A stretch of DNA of 64,000 bases from assembly GCA_037178625.1 (NCBI GenBank), contig CM074134.1, positions 2,790,001 to 2,854,000 on the forward strand. Reading direction: 5' to 3'. This DNA is from Skeletonema tropicum. Lineage: Eukaryota; Bacillariophyta; Thalassiosirophyceae; Thalassiosirales; Thalassiosiraceae. Below the pieces are notes generated by a model. The model ran no database searches and was not told the origin of the DNA. It was given only the letters and a program-made list of their open reading frames with translations. Position numbers and translations under genes: made by a program. Each line of letters begins with the position of its first letter. Position 1 is the first letter of the stretch. Below are positions 22,585-34,806 of the stretch, in pieces.

Positions 22585-24879
22585 TTTGTACGTAGTTTTT
22601 CTTCTTGGTTGGTTTATATGGGAGTATTAATACTGTGTCCAATCTAGCTAACAATTGAGCTTATTATTGATCAATAGATGTAACGAATAGAATTATTATG
22701 ACTTAAAATATAAAGGAAACGATCAACGTTTTTGGATTCGGTTGCTTTCATTGGCGATGGAGGATTACGAAACATATTGAGAAACGAGAAACCAGATAAC
22801 ATAAATATGAATTTGATTGATGTCCGACACTACGTAGGTGTGACATTATGAAGCTTGAACTTCGAAAAGAAGTTCAAGGGCGCGTGTCGGAGTGCGGGTG
22901 AGTAATGTGCTATCACCTCCTCTCGGCATTTGTGTCTGGAGTTCTTCCGGTCTAAAGACAGGGCGAGGGCCGCCATACCCTCCGGGAGACAATCTCTACT
23001 CATATTTATCAAATCAACCTCAAACTAATTGCAAGGGGAAGATATTACGACTGCGACGGGGCTAGTGCTAGCGAGGCTGCGCTGCCTCAGTTGAGATCCT
23101 CAGTGGTCGAGGGTGTGATGCTTCAGCGTAAAGGAAAGTAGTACATACATTACCAGCGTTTGACAGCGTCATCCTTCACGACACATGCCACACCTACAAA
23201 GGAAGAGGTACCGACAGCAGCTCATTGGAGTGCGCTGTTATAATGCAGACTTGGGAAGACAGCAGCTCTTTGAGTGGCTGATCTAAAGATGACGAAGACA
23301 AATGGTAAGCTCTTGTGACTGCGCATAGTCACACACGACATGGAAGTAGAAGATAGTGTTCTGATATAAACGTTGATGAAGCAAAGCTAGCTACGTATGT
23401 TCCTGGACCTGCCGCAACATTCTAATGGGATCGAGAAATATTCTAATGATCTTCGACAGAGATGATGTATGCAGAGCCTATGCAACGATGCAAAAGGAGA
23501 TACCTCTGTGGTGATTCCGGCAGCTCTTCAATCCAAGATCCAAGACCTTGCTTAGGGGATCTGGTATATCACGACCGTTTTGTGCCTTAGGCCGATGGAT
23601 CGTAAGAACGCACTTTACGTCAACGAGGTTCTGACAGGTACTGATGCAAGTACGCTTATTTTATCAGGAAGTTATGCAGTTGTGCATGCAGTTGTTGTTG
23701 CCCTATCGTCTGATCTGATATTAGATTCGATTGAGGTAGAGGTGCCAAAGAAGGCTGAGGAGGGAGCTCAGGATGCGCTTACCCCTTTGCAACATTCAAA
23801 TTGCCATTATTATGTGTGAAACTATGATCGACCTTCCACGGCTCGTTCAAAGTGGTTGACTTTCCCACTACCAAAGATTCGAACGGGATGTTGGTGAATC
23901 CGCGAGATAGAGTGACTCCTCTTCTCACACTTCAAGTGAAGTTCATGCGGACTCTCTACCTGTTCTTCAAGACTCTTGATTAAATCGTTTTAGGCAGAAG
24001 TGATGAATGCACATGAAGCCAGTGATACTCTTCCAACACGTAAGTCACGATATTCAAGAATACAGAGATGATACAACCTCTCTGGACGGAGTGCAATATG
24101 TACTTGTTACAATTACAATGCACCCACCGCAGTACTACTGCCGCAAAAACAGAGTCACTTGTGAACCTGTTGATGCAGCCCGATCGTCAAATCCGAATGC
24201 AGCCGGAAGACAATCTGGTCTCTTCGTACCACACCGTTTAACGCAGCCTTGCGAAGCCAGTAAAGCGTTGTCCAAGATAGACACTTGTTATACTCTGGTC
24301 GCCAGGATGGCCGCTGCCGAAAGAAATTGGTGGATAGTTCCAAACGCTCGAAAGAACTTCGAAGCGTCGCGATCCCAAATACTGATTTGGTTCGTAGGCT
24401 TTGATCTAGCCGTTTTTAAAGTCTTAAATCTGCCGAAAGCAGAGACTCCAACGGAGGTCTCTTCTTCAAGCGACTGAAGTTGACACGAAAGGAACTGTAC
24501 GATACAAAAACGAGCCTCAGTTAGTTTAGTCTAGTGAGCGCTACAACAATTGATAAAGACCCCATAGTATTGAGGAGTACAGGGGGTGTGTATAGAGAAA
24601 TTATTCGAATTGGAAATGGAAACTGAACGTTGAACAACGACGTCTTGGCCAAATCCTATGCACACACAACCGATGTCAAGGAAAGTACATTTGGTTGCTC
24701 TAATATCACAAAAGAACTTACGTCCTTGATTCGATCGAAATTGACATTGCCTGGAGGTCTTTTTTTCCCAAGTTGGGTTTTGGTTTCTATCTGTTAGACT
24801 GGTTTTTTATCCGGATGGCTTGCCATGGGTTTTCCAGTCTTGACAGCTCGTTTTTGGTTCACACAAGTTCGGGGGAGAA

Positions 24880-25132
24880 TGTCACAGGATATGACTCTCT
24901 TCTGGTATCCCAATACCGTTATGACAGTCATTCTTCCTGTTCACACGTGTCAAGTAGCAACCACGGTGAGAACCCGTGATTGATCCTCTCACACAAGATG
25001 ACGTCGCACGTTGGTGCTCCTTCATCACCTTTGGGAATAGCCCACTTCTTTAGCTACCATGATATCCGTGTTCCTAGTGGTCTCTTCTGGCTCTAGTTGC
25101 ACAATCAATACCGGTCCTATTTGCTTGTGACA
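24880..25132 (+). repeat. 3' LTR
   Basis: 253 bp, begins TGTCACAGG and ends TTGTGACA, so TGTCACA/TGTGACA form short inverted termini. Preceded by the purine tract GGGGGAGAA. Confidence 0.9.
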
Positions 25133-25511
25133 CTCTTGCCAGCAGACGAAGACCATGAAGAAGAACTGGAGGAGCTCCAACTAGAACTAGATGAGCCGCT
25201 CTTACCGGACTTTCCAGAACTAGAAGAACCACCGCTCTTCCCACTCTTGCCAGAAGACGAAGACCATGAAGAAGAACTGGAGGAGCTCCAACTAGAGCTA
25301 GAAGATCCACTGCTCTTACCGGACTTTCCAGAACTAGAAGAACCACCGCTCTTCCCACTCTTGCCAGAAGACGAAGACCATCCACTAGTTGACCAGCCTT
25401 CAGAATCACCGGAGCCGCTGCCGCTCTTACCGGATTTTCCAGAACCGGACCAACTGCCCGAACCCGAGGAACCGCTCTTGCTCTTGCCAGATTTTCCAGA
25501 GGAAGAACTCC

Positions 25512-25549
<38 letters not shown>

Positions 25550-25668
25550 GAGTCCCAGCCGAGATCACGACGATCAATCTTGGTGGCTGGTGCAACTTGG
25601 GAGGCGGTGTTGTCAACGGCAGAGGCGCCGACGAGAGCGGCTGCGGTGAGGATTATGGAAGTCTTCAT
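25133..25668 (-). pseudogene. cingulin-like silica-matrix gene, 5' part with signal peptide
   Basis: The ATG at 25668 opens a clear signal peptide (MKTSIILTAAALVGASA). It is followed by KIDRRDL, which contains the RXL site where silaffins and cingulins are proteolytically processed, and then poly-Ser with GKSGK and SSWSSSS repeats. The frame runs into the right LTR after AGKS and stops four codons later (VTSK). As it stands it could yield a secreted 183-aa truncated protein. Poly-Ser with spaced lysines and tryptophans is the signature of W-type cingulins, expected in the silica deposition vesicle and cell wall. Codon-level (GAT)n on the plus strand is the poly-Ser run. Confidence 0.82.
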
Positions 25669-26396
25669 TATTATATCTTCTCGTGTAGTTCTTAGTGTAG
25701 TTTCGGTATCTGACTATAATAATAGATTATTGGTATTGGATAATTTTCCAGCTGCCGGTGTAATTATTTCAATGGTTGCAAGAACTATGGAATGAGTCGG
25801 TTACTCCAAGATTTTTTATGAGCTTGAGCTGACAAAGAGGATGGAGATAGATGGAGATGGCGAAGCTTCTGGGGTATTATACCACCAAAAAGTGGCCGTC
25901 AAATCCAAATGTACTAATCAAAAAGTGGCGGTCGAATCCAAATGTACTAATTCCTAACGTGAGAAAAAGGCGCGTTTCTTCTTCTTTTTTGAACGCCCTT
26001 CGTTTTGCTTCGTTTTGAAATAATCCGACTTCGGAGAGGAGAAACAGACCACGTAGGAATAAATAAACTGTGCGAATGTAAAATAGGAATGAGTGGGTTC
26101 CTTTTGAAAAAATTTCTCCCGCCTTTAAGGTTTAGGATATTTCCAGCCTTCTATGGCTGCACCGGAGTGCAACACAACAGGAGAGAGAGAGAGGAAGATA
26201 AGTGAAAGTGAGGACTCTAGAACTAGAGTAGAGATGTTACGAGCTATCTACGATCCTCGATACGGGTACCCCCCACAGTTCGAGCGTCCAAAACAAACGA
26301 TCGGACTGGAGAAAGAGAAAATATCTTCGATGATGTGTACAAATAATGATATGGGCGTTGGTAATTCAAGAGTGCCCATTCTGTCATGAATAAATA
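25669..26396. other. upstream region of the cingulin-like gene; no gene seen
   Basis: The ATG-proximal side presumably holds the promoter. A 21-nt phrase AAAAGTGGC(C/G)GTC(A/G)AATCCAA is repeated near 25889 and 25920. No other supported feature. Confidence 0.4.
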
Positions 26397-27467
26397 CTAG
26401 CGGGGCGGTGATAAATGATAAATAATGGGTGCCCAAGCTGAGACTAGTTTGTGTTTGTGTTTGTGAGTTTGTTCGACAAATTGGGGGGAGTAGATGTCGA
26501 TACCATCAAATGTTTGGAAGATGGTGTGGATGTTACTTGGAGTGTGAAGTTTGTGGGTAGTGTAGTTGTTGATAGATCCTGCAATGTGGTGGTATTGAGG
26601 AGAATATGGAGGTGGGACATGTCCGAGGATGTGGTCGAGTGTCGTGCAAATAGAGTGGGTGTATAAGTTAATAAGTTGTTTGCTAATGCTAAAGTGATCA
26701 GCCATGTTCATCGATGTATCAACTCGTTCCAAAGCAAGGAGGGTCGCGTTCAACCCACTCAGAGAGTGCAAAATATCTAATATCCATGTGGCGAGTACGT
26801 GGGGTAGGCTTCTGGGCATTAGCCATGGCAGTAGCCATGGCAGTGTAGCAGCATCATTGTCATTGTCTTCGTAGACGTAGAGGAGTGATGCAGCTTCTTG
26901 TGGAATGCCGAGGTCCCACAAAATACTTCGTAAGTAGAGAAGGACTTTGCCAGCATCGCATGCTCCCATGAATTCAGCTTCAGTAGATGAGAAAGGGCAA
27001 CAGTGGGGAGGAGACGACTCTTGTACGCAACGGTACCCCCAGCCAGGCGAATACAGAGACCAGTCATAGAGCGACGTGTCTGGGGACAGGCCGCCCAGTC
27101 AGAGTCGACGAAACCAGCAGCTTCAAGAGGCTGAGTGCGAGGACGACCTTCAAGGAGAAGATTGTCATCATGAACGGACCGTTTGTGTGGAAGAGGCAGA
27201 TCTTCAAGATTATCGTTTGGAGTAGTTCGCCAGAAGAAGATTCCATCGTCACGAGTTGCATATAAGTACCGAAGGCCGAAGGATGTTTTTGACAGCATCA
27301 TATAGTGTTTCTGAGACGGGCTGTGGCAGAGAACTGCGCACATTTAGTATTAGTAACGCGTAGGACAGATCCGGTCGGCATGTGAATGTGACCATAGCAT
27401 AAATCAGTTCACCAATAGCAGTGCGGTACCACATGGGCTGGACTGCTTTCATTACGTAAAGCCACAT
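26397..27467 (-). pseudogene. Ty1/copia retrotransposon RT-RNase H fragment
   Basis: Reading from 27467 down through several frames: MWYRTAIGELIYAMV and FTCRPDLSYA (C-terminal RT), LRYLYATRDDGIFFWR, GFVDSDWAACPQTRRSMTG (RNase H, with the copia-type VDSDWA motif), MGACDAGKVLLYLRSIL, then LALERVDTSMNMADHFS near the end. The reading frame changes several times (near 27260-27340 and 26820-26970) and a small local duplication, ATGGCAGTAGCC-like, interrupts the RNase H part near 26824, so it is inactive. Diatom copia elements carry this block order. No LTR was identified. Confidence 0.88.
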
Positions 27468-27820
27468 TATAGTATGGAAGTAAAAGTAAAGCTAGAACTG
27501 TTGACCAGGGCGACGGAACTCTGCTTCATTGAGAGGCTCATAATATCCTCTGTAAGTAGAAGTAGACATTTGTATTCAAGCTCCGTTCAATTCTACGCAA
27601 CTACCTGATGTAAGTTTCGTATCCAATGTTTTTACTGCCCACTGACACTGCTGGGGATCGAACAAGTTGATCTCGCAAGAATGACTATAACTGCCGCTAA
27701 CGTCGTGAACGCAAGACGGTCTCCATTTGAATAATCTTCTCCCAGACCCAGATCAGCTGCGATGTTGTAGCTTTAGCATCACCTCTGCAAGTGCAACCCG
27801 TGCGGGCAGTGCTCACATGC
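27447..27820. repeat. dispersed repeat, copy 2 (pairs with 4409-4802)
   Basis: Similarity with copy 1 starts at the edge of the copia fragment and stops exactly at the left end of the MITE at 27821, showing that the MITE landed within this repeat. Confidence 0.8.
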
Positions 27821-28390
27821 TACCGCGCAAAAAAAATGCTCCAGGAGCATTTAGGTCCCGAGGTCACTAGTAAAAAAAGTGATTAGCAAGCACTTTGGTC
27901 ACGAGTTCCAACTCGAACTCGCACAAAATTCCTCTAGCAACCATGTCGACATATCCACTCCGTAGCCTGGTAAGTTTCTTGGTATACTTGTGCACTAGAA
28001 TAACCAGGTGTTATGTGATAGCACAAATTATTGGCTGTCGATGGAGCCACTGGTCAACATTGTAACTGCTGTATTCGTCCTGAAGTGGTAAATTAGCATG
28101 GGTCAGATGGGTTGTTTAGGCGATTTTACCTAGTGATTTTATCTATTAAAAATGTTGAAAATCACCCAGGAACAATTGAAGATAACTCAATGAGGACTAG
28201 ATATAGATGGGTCATCCAAGGAATAATTATATTCGGATAATGTTTAGTTTGGCATTCCCAATCGCCTTTTTTGTCGAATGTGTATTATTGGCCATGGTGG
28301 AGGGGGTGTGCTGACATGGTTGTAAGCTACTTTTGTGCGTGAGAGCGCGCTGGAACAATTTTTTGCAGGGAGCAATTTTTTTGCGCGGTA
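27821..28390. mobile_element. about 570-bp MITE with TA target duplication
   Basis: Inward-reading ends share TACCGCGCAAAAAAA then A or T then TGCTCC on both sides. TA occurs at both outer edges, as for Tc1/mariner-type insertions. No transposase is inside. A 9-bp stem (AAATGCTCC) sits just inside the left end. Confidence 0.75.
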
Positions 28391-28825
28391 GTTTGGGAGC
28401 AAAAAATCAGCCAATTTTGTTGAAGTCAAAAACACGTCGATCATGATCATGCCATGCCCTACCAAAGGCACTTATGGCACTGTAGTGGCCAAATATGAAC
28501 TCAAACATTTTAGGCGATGGTATTAGCCAAAATTTGATGTGCCGGCACGAGCTATAAGTCCACTGGAACCCTCCATACTAATGTGCTGAAAAGTGCTATT
28601 TTTGCTCCCATTTTCACCTCCATTTTGGGCTGGATTACGGTTAACGCGCCTTTTAGTGCCGGTTTGGGATTGGGACATTCAGTCACAGTCACAACTCACA
28701 ACATCATCTTTCTCGATTTCAATCACCACCGACCATGAGATGTGTTCGTTGGCAGATCTTCCCTACTATGTATGAGGCGAAATCTTGGCAGCGGTGCCCC
28801 TCTCTAGCATCTTCTTGATAATACA

Positions 28826-31071
28826 ATGTCATCATTTGCAGAACAGCTAGCCGCTCGGGCAGCCAAACGAACAGGCGGCGAGTCGAATTCCATTTCATCT
28901 CCATCGAGAAGACCCGCTGGTGAGAATTTAAAGAACGGTTCTTCCCCATCCAATGGGTCATCGCCATCGAGAGCAGCTGCATCGTTATCAGATCAGATAA
29001 AAAGTCGTGCAGTTGATATTAATAATAGTGGAAGATCGAATACGAATGGCGGGGCTGAGATGAAATCGATATCATCGGCTGCGACGGCTACTACCGTTTC
29101 GACAGATGACACATTCAAAAAATCGACTACTCCGCAAATAATAACACAGCAGAAGCAGACATTGCCAATGAAAAAGTCATCATCGTCTTCTTTATCCTCT
29201 CGGTCAAAACGAAGTAATGAAGGTAATATTAACACTCTATCGGTATCACCGTCATCACAGCAACAGCAGAGACATTGGGCAGATGATGACCTGCTTGACG
29301 GTTCGGATCTCATGGATGAGCCCACCACATACATTCCTGACAAACTAAAGTCAACCTCTCCCAAAACACCAATCACTGCTGAGTCGACATACATCACTTC
29401 TCCCGAACAGCCTCACTCCGCCACTACAAAACTAAAGGCCAAACTCGAAAAATACAAATCCGAAAATAAAAAACTTCGTCACGAATCACTCCTCCTCAAG
29501 GCAAAACTTGACGAGATGGCCACACTCCTATCACAGTTACAACAATTGGAATCAGGACACAAGGTGGAAAATGATGAGTTGAAGGTACGCTGCAAGGAGT
29601 TGTCAGAAAAAGTGTTGTTGTTGGAGATGGGGGGTCAAAGAAGTGGAAGTGAAGTAGTAGAGACGGGTGGTGGTGATGATGAGTATGAATGGAATGGGAT
29701 ACGAAGTTCTATAATGAAGTTACGGGAGGAACAGGCGAAGCAGCAGCAACGTCGTGCTAGTATGAGCACCTCCAATAACAACAACAGCAAAAACAGTAAA
29801 GCATCCATGATGAGTATTGGACACAGTTTGCAGATATGGACAAGGAAGATTTGGTCGCAGAGACTGTACGATTGACTCAATTAATGCTGGATATGGAAGG
29901 GTTGGAGGAGTTGCAGAGGTTGGCGAATGCGCAGAATTCAAGAGGAAGGAAATATGATTATAACAATAACGAGGATGGCGGGGGGAAGACTGCAAATGAT
30001 ACTACCAGTGGTGATACTGATGATGAGAAGGATGCAGCAATATCTGCATTGAACAAGAAGGTATCCCAAATAGAGGAAGAGTTGGCAGAGGTTACAGAAT
30101 TGAAGAATGCTGAGATTGACGTGTTGCGAAAACAATTGAATCGAGTGGAGCAACAACAGCACAATCGGAATAGCAGCAGCAACAGCAACAACAACAGTCC
30201 ACAAGATGTTGCTGCTGCTGCCAATATGGAACAACAACAGCAACAGTGGAAGAAAGAACGAGAAGAATTACGTGAAGAGATACGACGATTGAATCAGGAA
30301 TTGTCACATCGAATGAGTGATAGTTTGGATCAGGAAGAGGAAGAGGATAATGCACGATACATTGGTACATCCACAGCATCCTCCTCCACATCGTTATTCA
30401 TTACTTCTCCCAAAGCATTGGATAATTCCGATATATCATCCTTACAATCCATTATTGGGATGATGCGACAAACAATCGATCAAAGCAACAAGGAAAAAGA
30501 AGAATTGGAACAACGTCTAGCAGAAGAGCAGGAACGTTCCCAAAATGAATTAAAAGCATTCGCCAAAACATTAGAGGGGGTAGACGACCTACGCAAATCT
30601 GCCGAAACGATGAGTCGTGAAATCCGACGGATCAAGGTGAAGGGATATCGACCCACACGCTCTGATTTGATGGGTGGTGGGGGGGATTTAAATGGGGTGA
30701 GGAATTTTGGTGAATTGACTGCAGCTGTGGAGGCGAGTGATTGTATGGAGGATGCGATACGGTTGATTGAGGGGCAGAATGATGCGATGGAGGAACGAAG
30801 GAGGATGGGTGTTGTTGTGGCTTCTCAGTCTCTTGGTAGTGGTGGTGCTGCTGCAGCTCCGATAGCGAGGAGAGGAGGTGTAGGCCTTCGAGCAATTTCG
30901 GAAGATGAAGATGACGATGAAGGGGGCTTCCTATCATTTTGGAATGGTGCTAGGCGTACCAATGATGATGGAGATGATAATGATGATATTGCCAAGAGGG
31001 AAAAGAAGAAGAAATCCAAGCGGAAAAAGAAGAAAGCTGATGAAGGAAGTGTGTTCACTTCATTCTTTTAG
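28826..31071 (+). CDS. coiled-coil protein, two exons, 723 aa
   Basis: Exons 28826-29759 and 29834-31071. The proposed 74-bp intron has donor GTATGAG and acceptor TTTGCAG, and the joined CDS is 2,172 nt without stops. The N-terminus (MSSFAEQLAARAAKRTG) is a short amphipathic helix, followed by a Ser-rich low-complexity region to about residue 190. Long heptad-like coiled coils follow (such as LKAKLEKYKSENKKLRHES and ELAEVTELKNAEIDVLRKQL). The C-terminus is a basic cluster of KKKKSKRKKKK type ending SVFTSFF. I do not recognise a specific family; a cytoskeletal, centrosomal or scaffolding role is possible but only inferred from coiled-coil content. An alternative junction upstream that keeps YWTQFADMDKED in frame cannot be excluded. 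Confidence 0.75.
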
Positions 31072-31527
31072 AGAGAGGATGGAGTCGGGAGGATCATAGA
31101 AGGTAATGCGTTCAAATAACCATATCTTAATGGAAGAACTGCGACAATGGCAAAGCGCACGCTCTCAAGTTAACATTTGAATCGTCAATTGTAAAATAGA
31201 CAGAATCTCTTCAAGGGACAATAGAATATTTATTTTAATGATGTAAGAAGCAGACATTCACAGCGTCGCAATCTGCTACGAGGTATGGTACTCCAACTTT
31301 TGTTTTAACTGACTAAATACACTGCAGCTTCAACAGTCAAAGCAACTCGATACCGCTAGAGGGTGCTGCCATTTGGAGCTTTGTCTACATCATGGTGAAT
31401 TGAAGCCATCCCCAATTATTGCGCACATAGATCACAAATCACAGAATTCGATTGATTGAAATGGGTTTGATTCTAATGAGGTGATTGGTGTGGGAGTGAG
31501 AGCCTCGTCATCGTCAAGCAAGGGAGT
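31072..31527. other. gene-free interval
   Basis: No gene or repeat recognised. Homology to the downstream duplicated unit begins at about 31528. Confidence 0.5.
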
Positions 31528-32053
31528 AACCGTCCATCCAAACCGAGCAGGCCTGCAGGGAGTGGTGTTAAATGTATGGTTGGGTTGCAAGAACTATCGT
31601 TGTGAGACCTGAAACTGTAACACTCCGATTCTCCGTTATATTCAACCTGAAATATCTCAAAGTTTCCAATTTCTTTCCTGTATTCAGTGAGGGATGTTTC
31701 ACCTACCAGAAGGGAATGTTCGTCGCTCGGCGGCAGGACAAAAACTTTCCATCGATGGTGCGGATTGCGACATACATATCTCCAGGTCGCTAGATGGCTT
31801 AGGGGTAATCAGAATACCCAATTGGCAATTGCCTATTATCTAGGATATGTTCATCTTGTGAGAATGACCAGTCCAGATCGATGATGGACCCGTCTTCATT
31901 CAGTGGGATCATTTGATGCTTGAACTTATCAGAATCAAGTTCTTCTTCGGTAGCGGTGGAAACTTTTGGGTTGACAAATGCATTGACTAGGTGACCACGG
32001 TCACAATAAAATTGAACGAAGGGAAGAGGCTGAGAAGTGGTGTCGATGTCCAT
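31528..32053 (-). pseudogene. truncated beta-trefoil-like fragment, unit A
   Basis: The ATG at 32053 starts MDIDTTSQPLPFVQFYCDRG, then HLVNAFVNPKVSTATEEELD, homologous to the N-terminus of the long genes at 42220-43932 and 48502-50173. The frame ends at 31799 (IGYSDYP), after which the matching trefoil region (GETSLTEYRKEIGNFEIFQV) continues in another phase to about 31560. The longin and SNARE parts are absent. A sister copy lies at 45805-46420. A real short protein of 84 aa is possible, but shared decay in both copies favours a pseudogene. Confidence 0.7.
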
Positions 32054-32483
32054 TGTTAAGTTGTGCTTGTAACTGCTATTAATAACAAAGACTTTTGCTT
32101 TTGTTTATATGAAATGGACGAGTTGAAAATTAGTTCCCTGTTTTAATGATCGAGATGGCGATCTTGATATTGTGAAGTGCACGGCTGCTCAATAGAGACT
32201 ATTCTCTTTCTCTCTGGGCATGAGAAAGAACCACCAATCTCTTGTTCCGAGAGAGAGAGGCACGGCGCACAGCTTGGTTGGATGTGGCTGGAGGAGTTTT
32301 TTTTGGTCTTGCTTTTAAGTCTTGCTTGCATGTGAATGTTTCTGAAGGTTGAGACAGTTACGATAACAGGTAAGTCGCCTCTGAGAGGGACTACCAGACG
32401 TACTTTCAAAATTCTATTGCACTACGCTTCTATCTTTGGCCAGAACTTTGATGTAAGTAGATGAGCGAGAGGACAATAGTCAA

Positions 32484-32715
32484 ACCGTTTACTAGATAGC
32501 ATTTTTTATTGTGAAACTTTTTTATTCTCAGCACTTTTTATAGAGCTGCAGCATCTTTTATTCCTCATTCCGCATCTTTTATTAATTTAGGGATACCTTT
32601 AATTTAGTCAATTATTACACTAGTTATTAAGTTTTTTGAGCATTTTTTATTCCAACAATTTATATTATTGGCAACTTATAATCTTCCACTTGTAACCTTC
32701 CCAGCATCTTTTATT
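32484..32715. repeat. left terminal and subterminal repeats of the transposon
   Basis: After the terminal repeat, the phrase GCATTTTTTATT/GCATCTTTTATT recurs about seven times up to 32715. The right end (about 40350-40526) has the same phrase in inverse orientation (AATAAAAGTTGCC, AATAAAAAGTGC). Repeated subterminal motifs are commonly transposase-binding sites. Confidence 0.7.
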
Positions 32716-32837
32716 GACTTGCCGAAAGACGTAATCACAGCCAATGAATAAGATATAGTATAAGATCTTCACAACAACGAAGCAAAAGATATTTCTATCT
32801 AGCACATTTTCAAATTTACAACACTATCCATCAAATT

Positions 32838-34780
32838 TGATCTCAAAAGAAGGTCTACAGATCTAGCAGGGAGAAAGACTGACACATCACTTAGTACATC
32901 GCTGCTGTTCGGCTTGTTTGCTGCACAATTGCGCTTCTACACGCAGAGGGACATCACAGAGAAGCTCTCAGTCGATATTGGACTTATTGGTGTGTGTACT
33001 ACATCGCTCATACCACTTTTCATTGAGGTTTGTTTCATAGGAGGCGTCTAGATCTGATCTCAAAAGAAGGTCTACAGATCTAGCAGGGAGAAAGACTGCC
33101 GCATCGCTTAGTACATCGCTGCTGTTCGGCTTGTTTGCTGCACAATTGCGCTTCTACACGCAGAGGGACATCACAGAGAAGCTCTTAGTCAATATTGGAC
33201 TTATTGGTGTGTGTACTACATCGCTCATACCACTTTTCATCGAGGTTTGTTTCATAGGAGGCGTCTAGAGTTACAGATCTAGCAGGGAGAAAGAGTGCCG
33301 CATCGCTTAGTACACCGCTGCTGTTCGGCTTGTTTGCTGCACAATTGCGCTTCTACACGCAGAGGGACATCACAGAGAAGCTCTCAGTCGATATTGGACT
33401 TATTGGTGTGTGTACTACATCGCTCATACCACTTTTCATCGAGGCCTATTTCATAGGAGGCGTCTAGAGTTACAGATCTAGCAGGGAGAAAGAGTGCCGC
33501 ATCGCTTAGTACGTCGCTGCTGTTCGGCTTGTTTGCTGCACAATTGCGCTCCTACACCCAGAGGGACATCACAGAGAAGCTCTCAGTCGATATTGGACTT
33601 ATTGGTGTGTGTACTACATCGCTCATACCACTTTTCATCGAGGCTTAGTTTCATAGGAGGCGTCTAGAGTTACAGATTTAGCAGGGAGAAAGACTGCCGC
33701 ATCGCTTAGTACATCGCTGCTGTTCGGCTTGTTTGCTGCACAATTGCGCTTCTACACGCAGAGGGACATCACAGAGAAGCTCTTAGTCAATATTGGACTT
33801 ATTGGTGTGTGTACTACATCGCTCATACCACTTTTCATCGAGGTTTGTTTCATAGGAGGCGTCTAGAGAGTTACAGATCTAGCGGGGAGAAAGAGTGCCG
33901 CATCGCTTAGTACATCGCTGCTGTTCGGCTTGTTTGCTGCACAATTGCGCTTCTACACGCAGAGAAGCTCTCAGTCGATATTGGACTTATTGGTGTGTGT
34001 ACTACATCGCTCATACCACTTTTCATCGAGGCCTATTTCATAGGAGGCGTCTAGAGTTACAGATCTAGCAGGGAGAAAGACTGCCGCATCGCTTAGTACA
34101 TCGCTGCTGTTCGGCTTGTTTGCTGCACAATTGCGCTTCTACACGCAGAGGGACATCACAGAGAAGCTCTCAGTCGATATTGGACTTATTGGTGTGTGTA
34201 ATACATCGCTCATACCACTTTTCATCGAGGCCTATTTCATAGGAGGCGTCTAGAGTTACAGATTTAGCAGGGAGAAAGACTGCCGCATCACTTAGTACCT
34301 TGCTGCTGTTCGGCTTGTTTGCTGCACAATTGCGCTTCTACACGCAGAGGGACATCACAGAGAAGCTCTCAGTCGATATTGGACTTATTGGTGTGTGTAC
34401 TACATCGCTCATACCACTTTTCATCGAGGCCTATTCCTGAGGAGGCGTCTAGAGTTACAGATCTAGCAGGGAGAAAGAGTGCCGCATCGCTTAGTACATC
34501 GCTGCTGTTCGGCTTGTTTGCTGCACAATTGCGCTTCTACACGCAGAGGGACATCACAGCGAATCTCTCAGTCGATATTGGACTTATTGGTGTGTGTACT
34601 ACATCGCTCATACCACTTTTCATCGAGGCCTATTTCATAGGAGGCGTCTAGAGTTACAGATTTAGCAGGGAGAAAGACTGCCGCATCGCTTAGTACGTCG
34701 CTGCTGTTCGGCTTGTTTGCTGCACGATTGCGCTCCTACACGCAGAGGGACATCACAGAGAAGCTCTCAGTCGATATTGC
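32838..34780. repeat. tandem array, ten units of about 199 bp
   Basis: The phrase GGCTTGTTTGCTGCAC recurs at 32911, 33128, 33327, 33526, 33726, 33927, 34113, 34312, 34511 and 34710. Spacing is 199-201 bp except for the first interval (217) and one unit with a short deletion (186). Units are over 90% alike by eye. The array ends about 27 bp before the OTU start codon, so it is the promoter or leader of the element. A hydrophobic translation is possible in single units, but stops (TAG at the TCTAGAG joint) break it. Confidence 0.95.
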
Positions 34781-34806
34781 TGGTCATCTAGATACTTCTT
34801 GATAAA

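Larger units (their letters stand above)
19058..25132 (+). mobile_element. LTR retrotransposon inserted in the cingulin-like gene
   Basis: It is bounded by two similar LTRs and flanked by the 5-bp duplication CTCTT (19053-19057 and 25133-25137). A purine tract GGGGGAGAA lies directly before the right LTR, giving plus orientation. Removing the element and one CTCTT restores the repeat phrase of the host gene exactly as it appears intact nearby. The interior is degenerate: I find no intact polymerase ORF, and the only recognisable coding piece is a gag-like ORF on the opposite strand, so at least one second element is probably nested inside. Superfamily not determined. Confidence 0.9.

Noticed and set aside
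27650..27690. tRNA-like B-box (GTTCGATCCCC on the minus strand)
   Set aside because: No cloverleaf arms or A-box at the right distance, and the other copy of the repeat has mutated it.
29791..29814. Micro-intron of about 19-24 nt in the coiled-coil gene
   Set aside because: Too short for splicing and gives the wrong phase; the 74-bp intron 29760-29833 fits consensus and frame.
34319..34651. 110-aa ORF in the 199-bp array as a membrane protein gene
   Set aside because: It spans two repeat units only because one unit has lost its stop; other units contain TAG at the joint.
32838..34780. CRISPR-like array
   Set aside because: The units are about 199 bp with no unique spacers, lie in a eukaryotic transposon, and are a plain tandem repeat.
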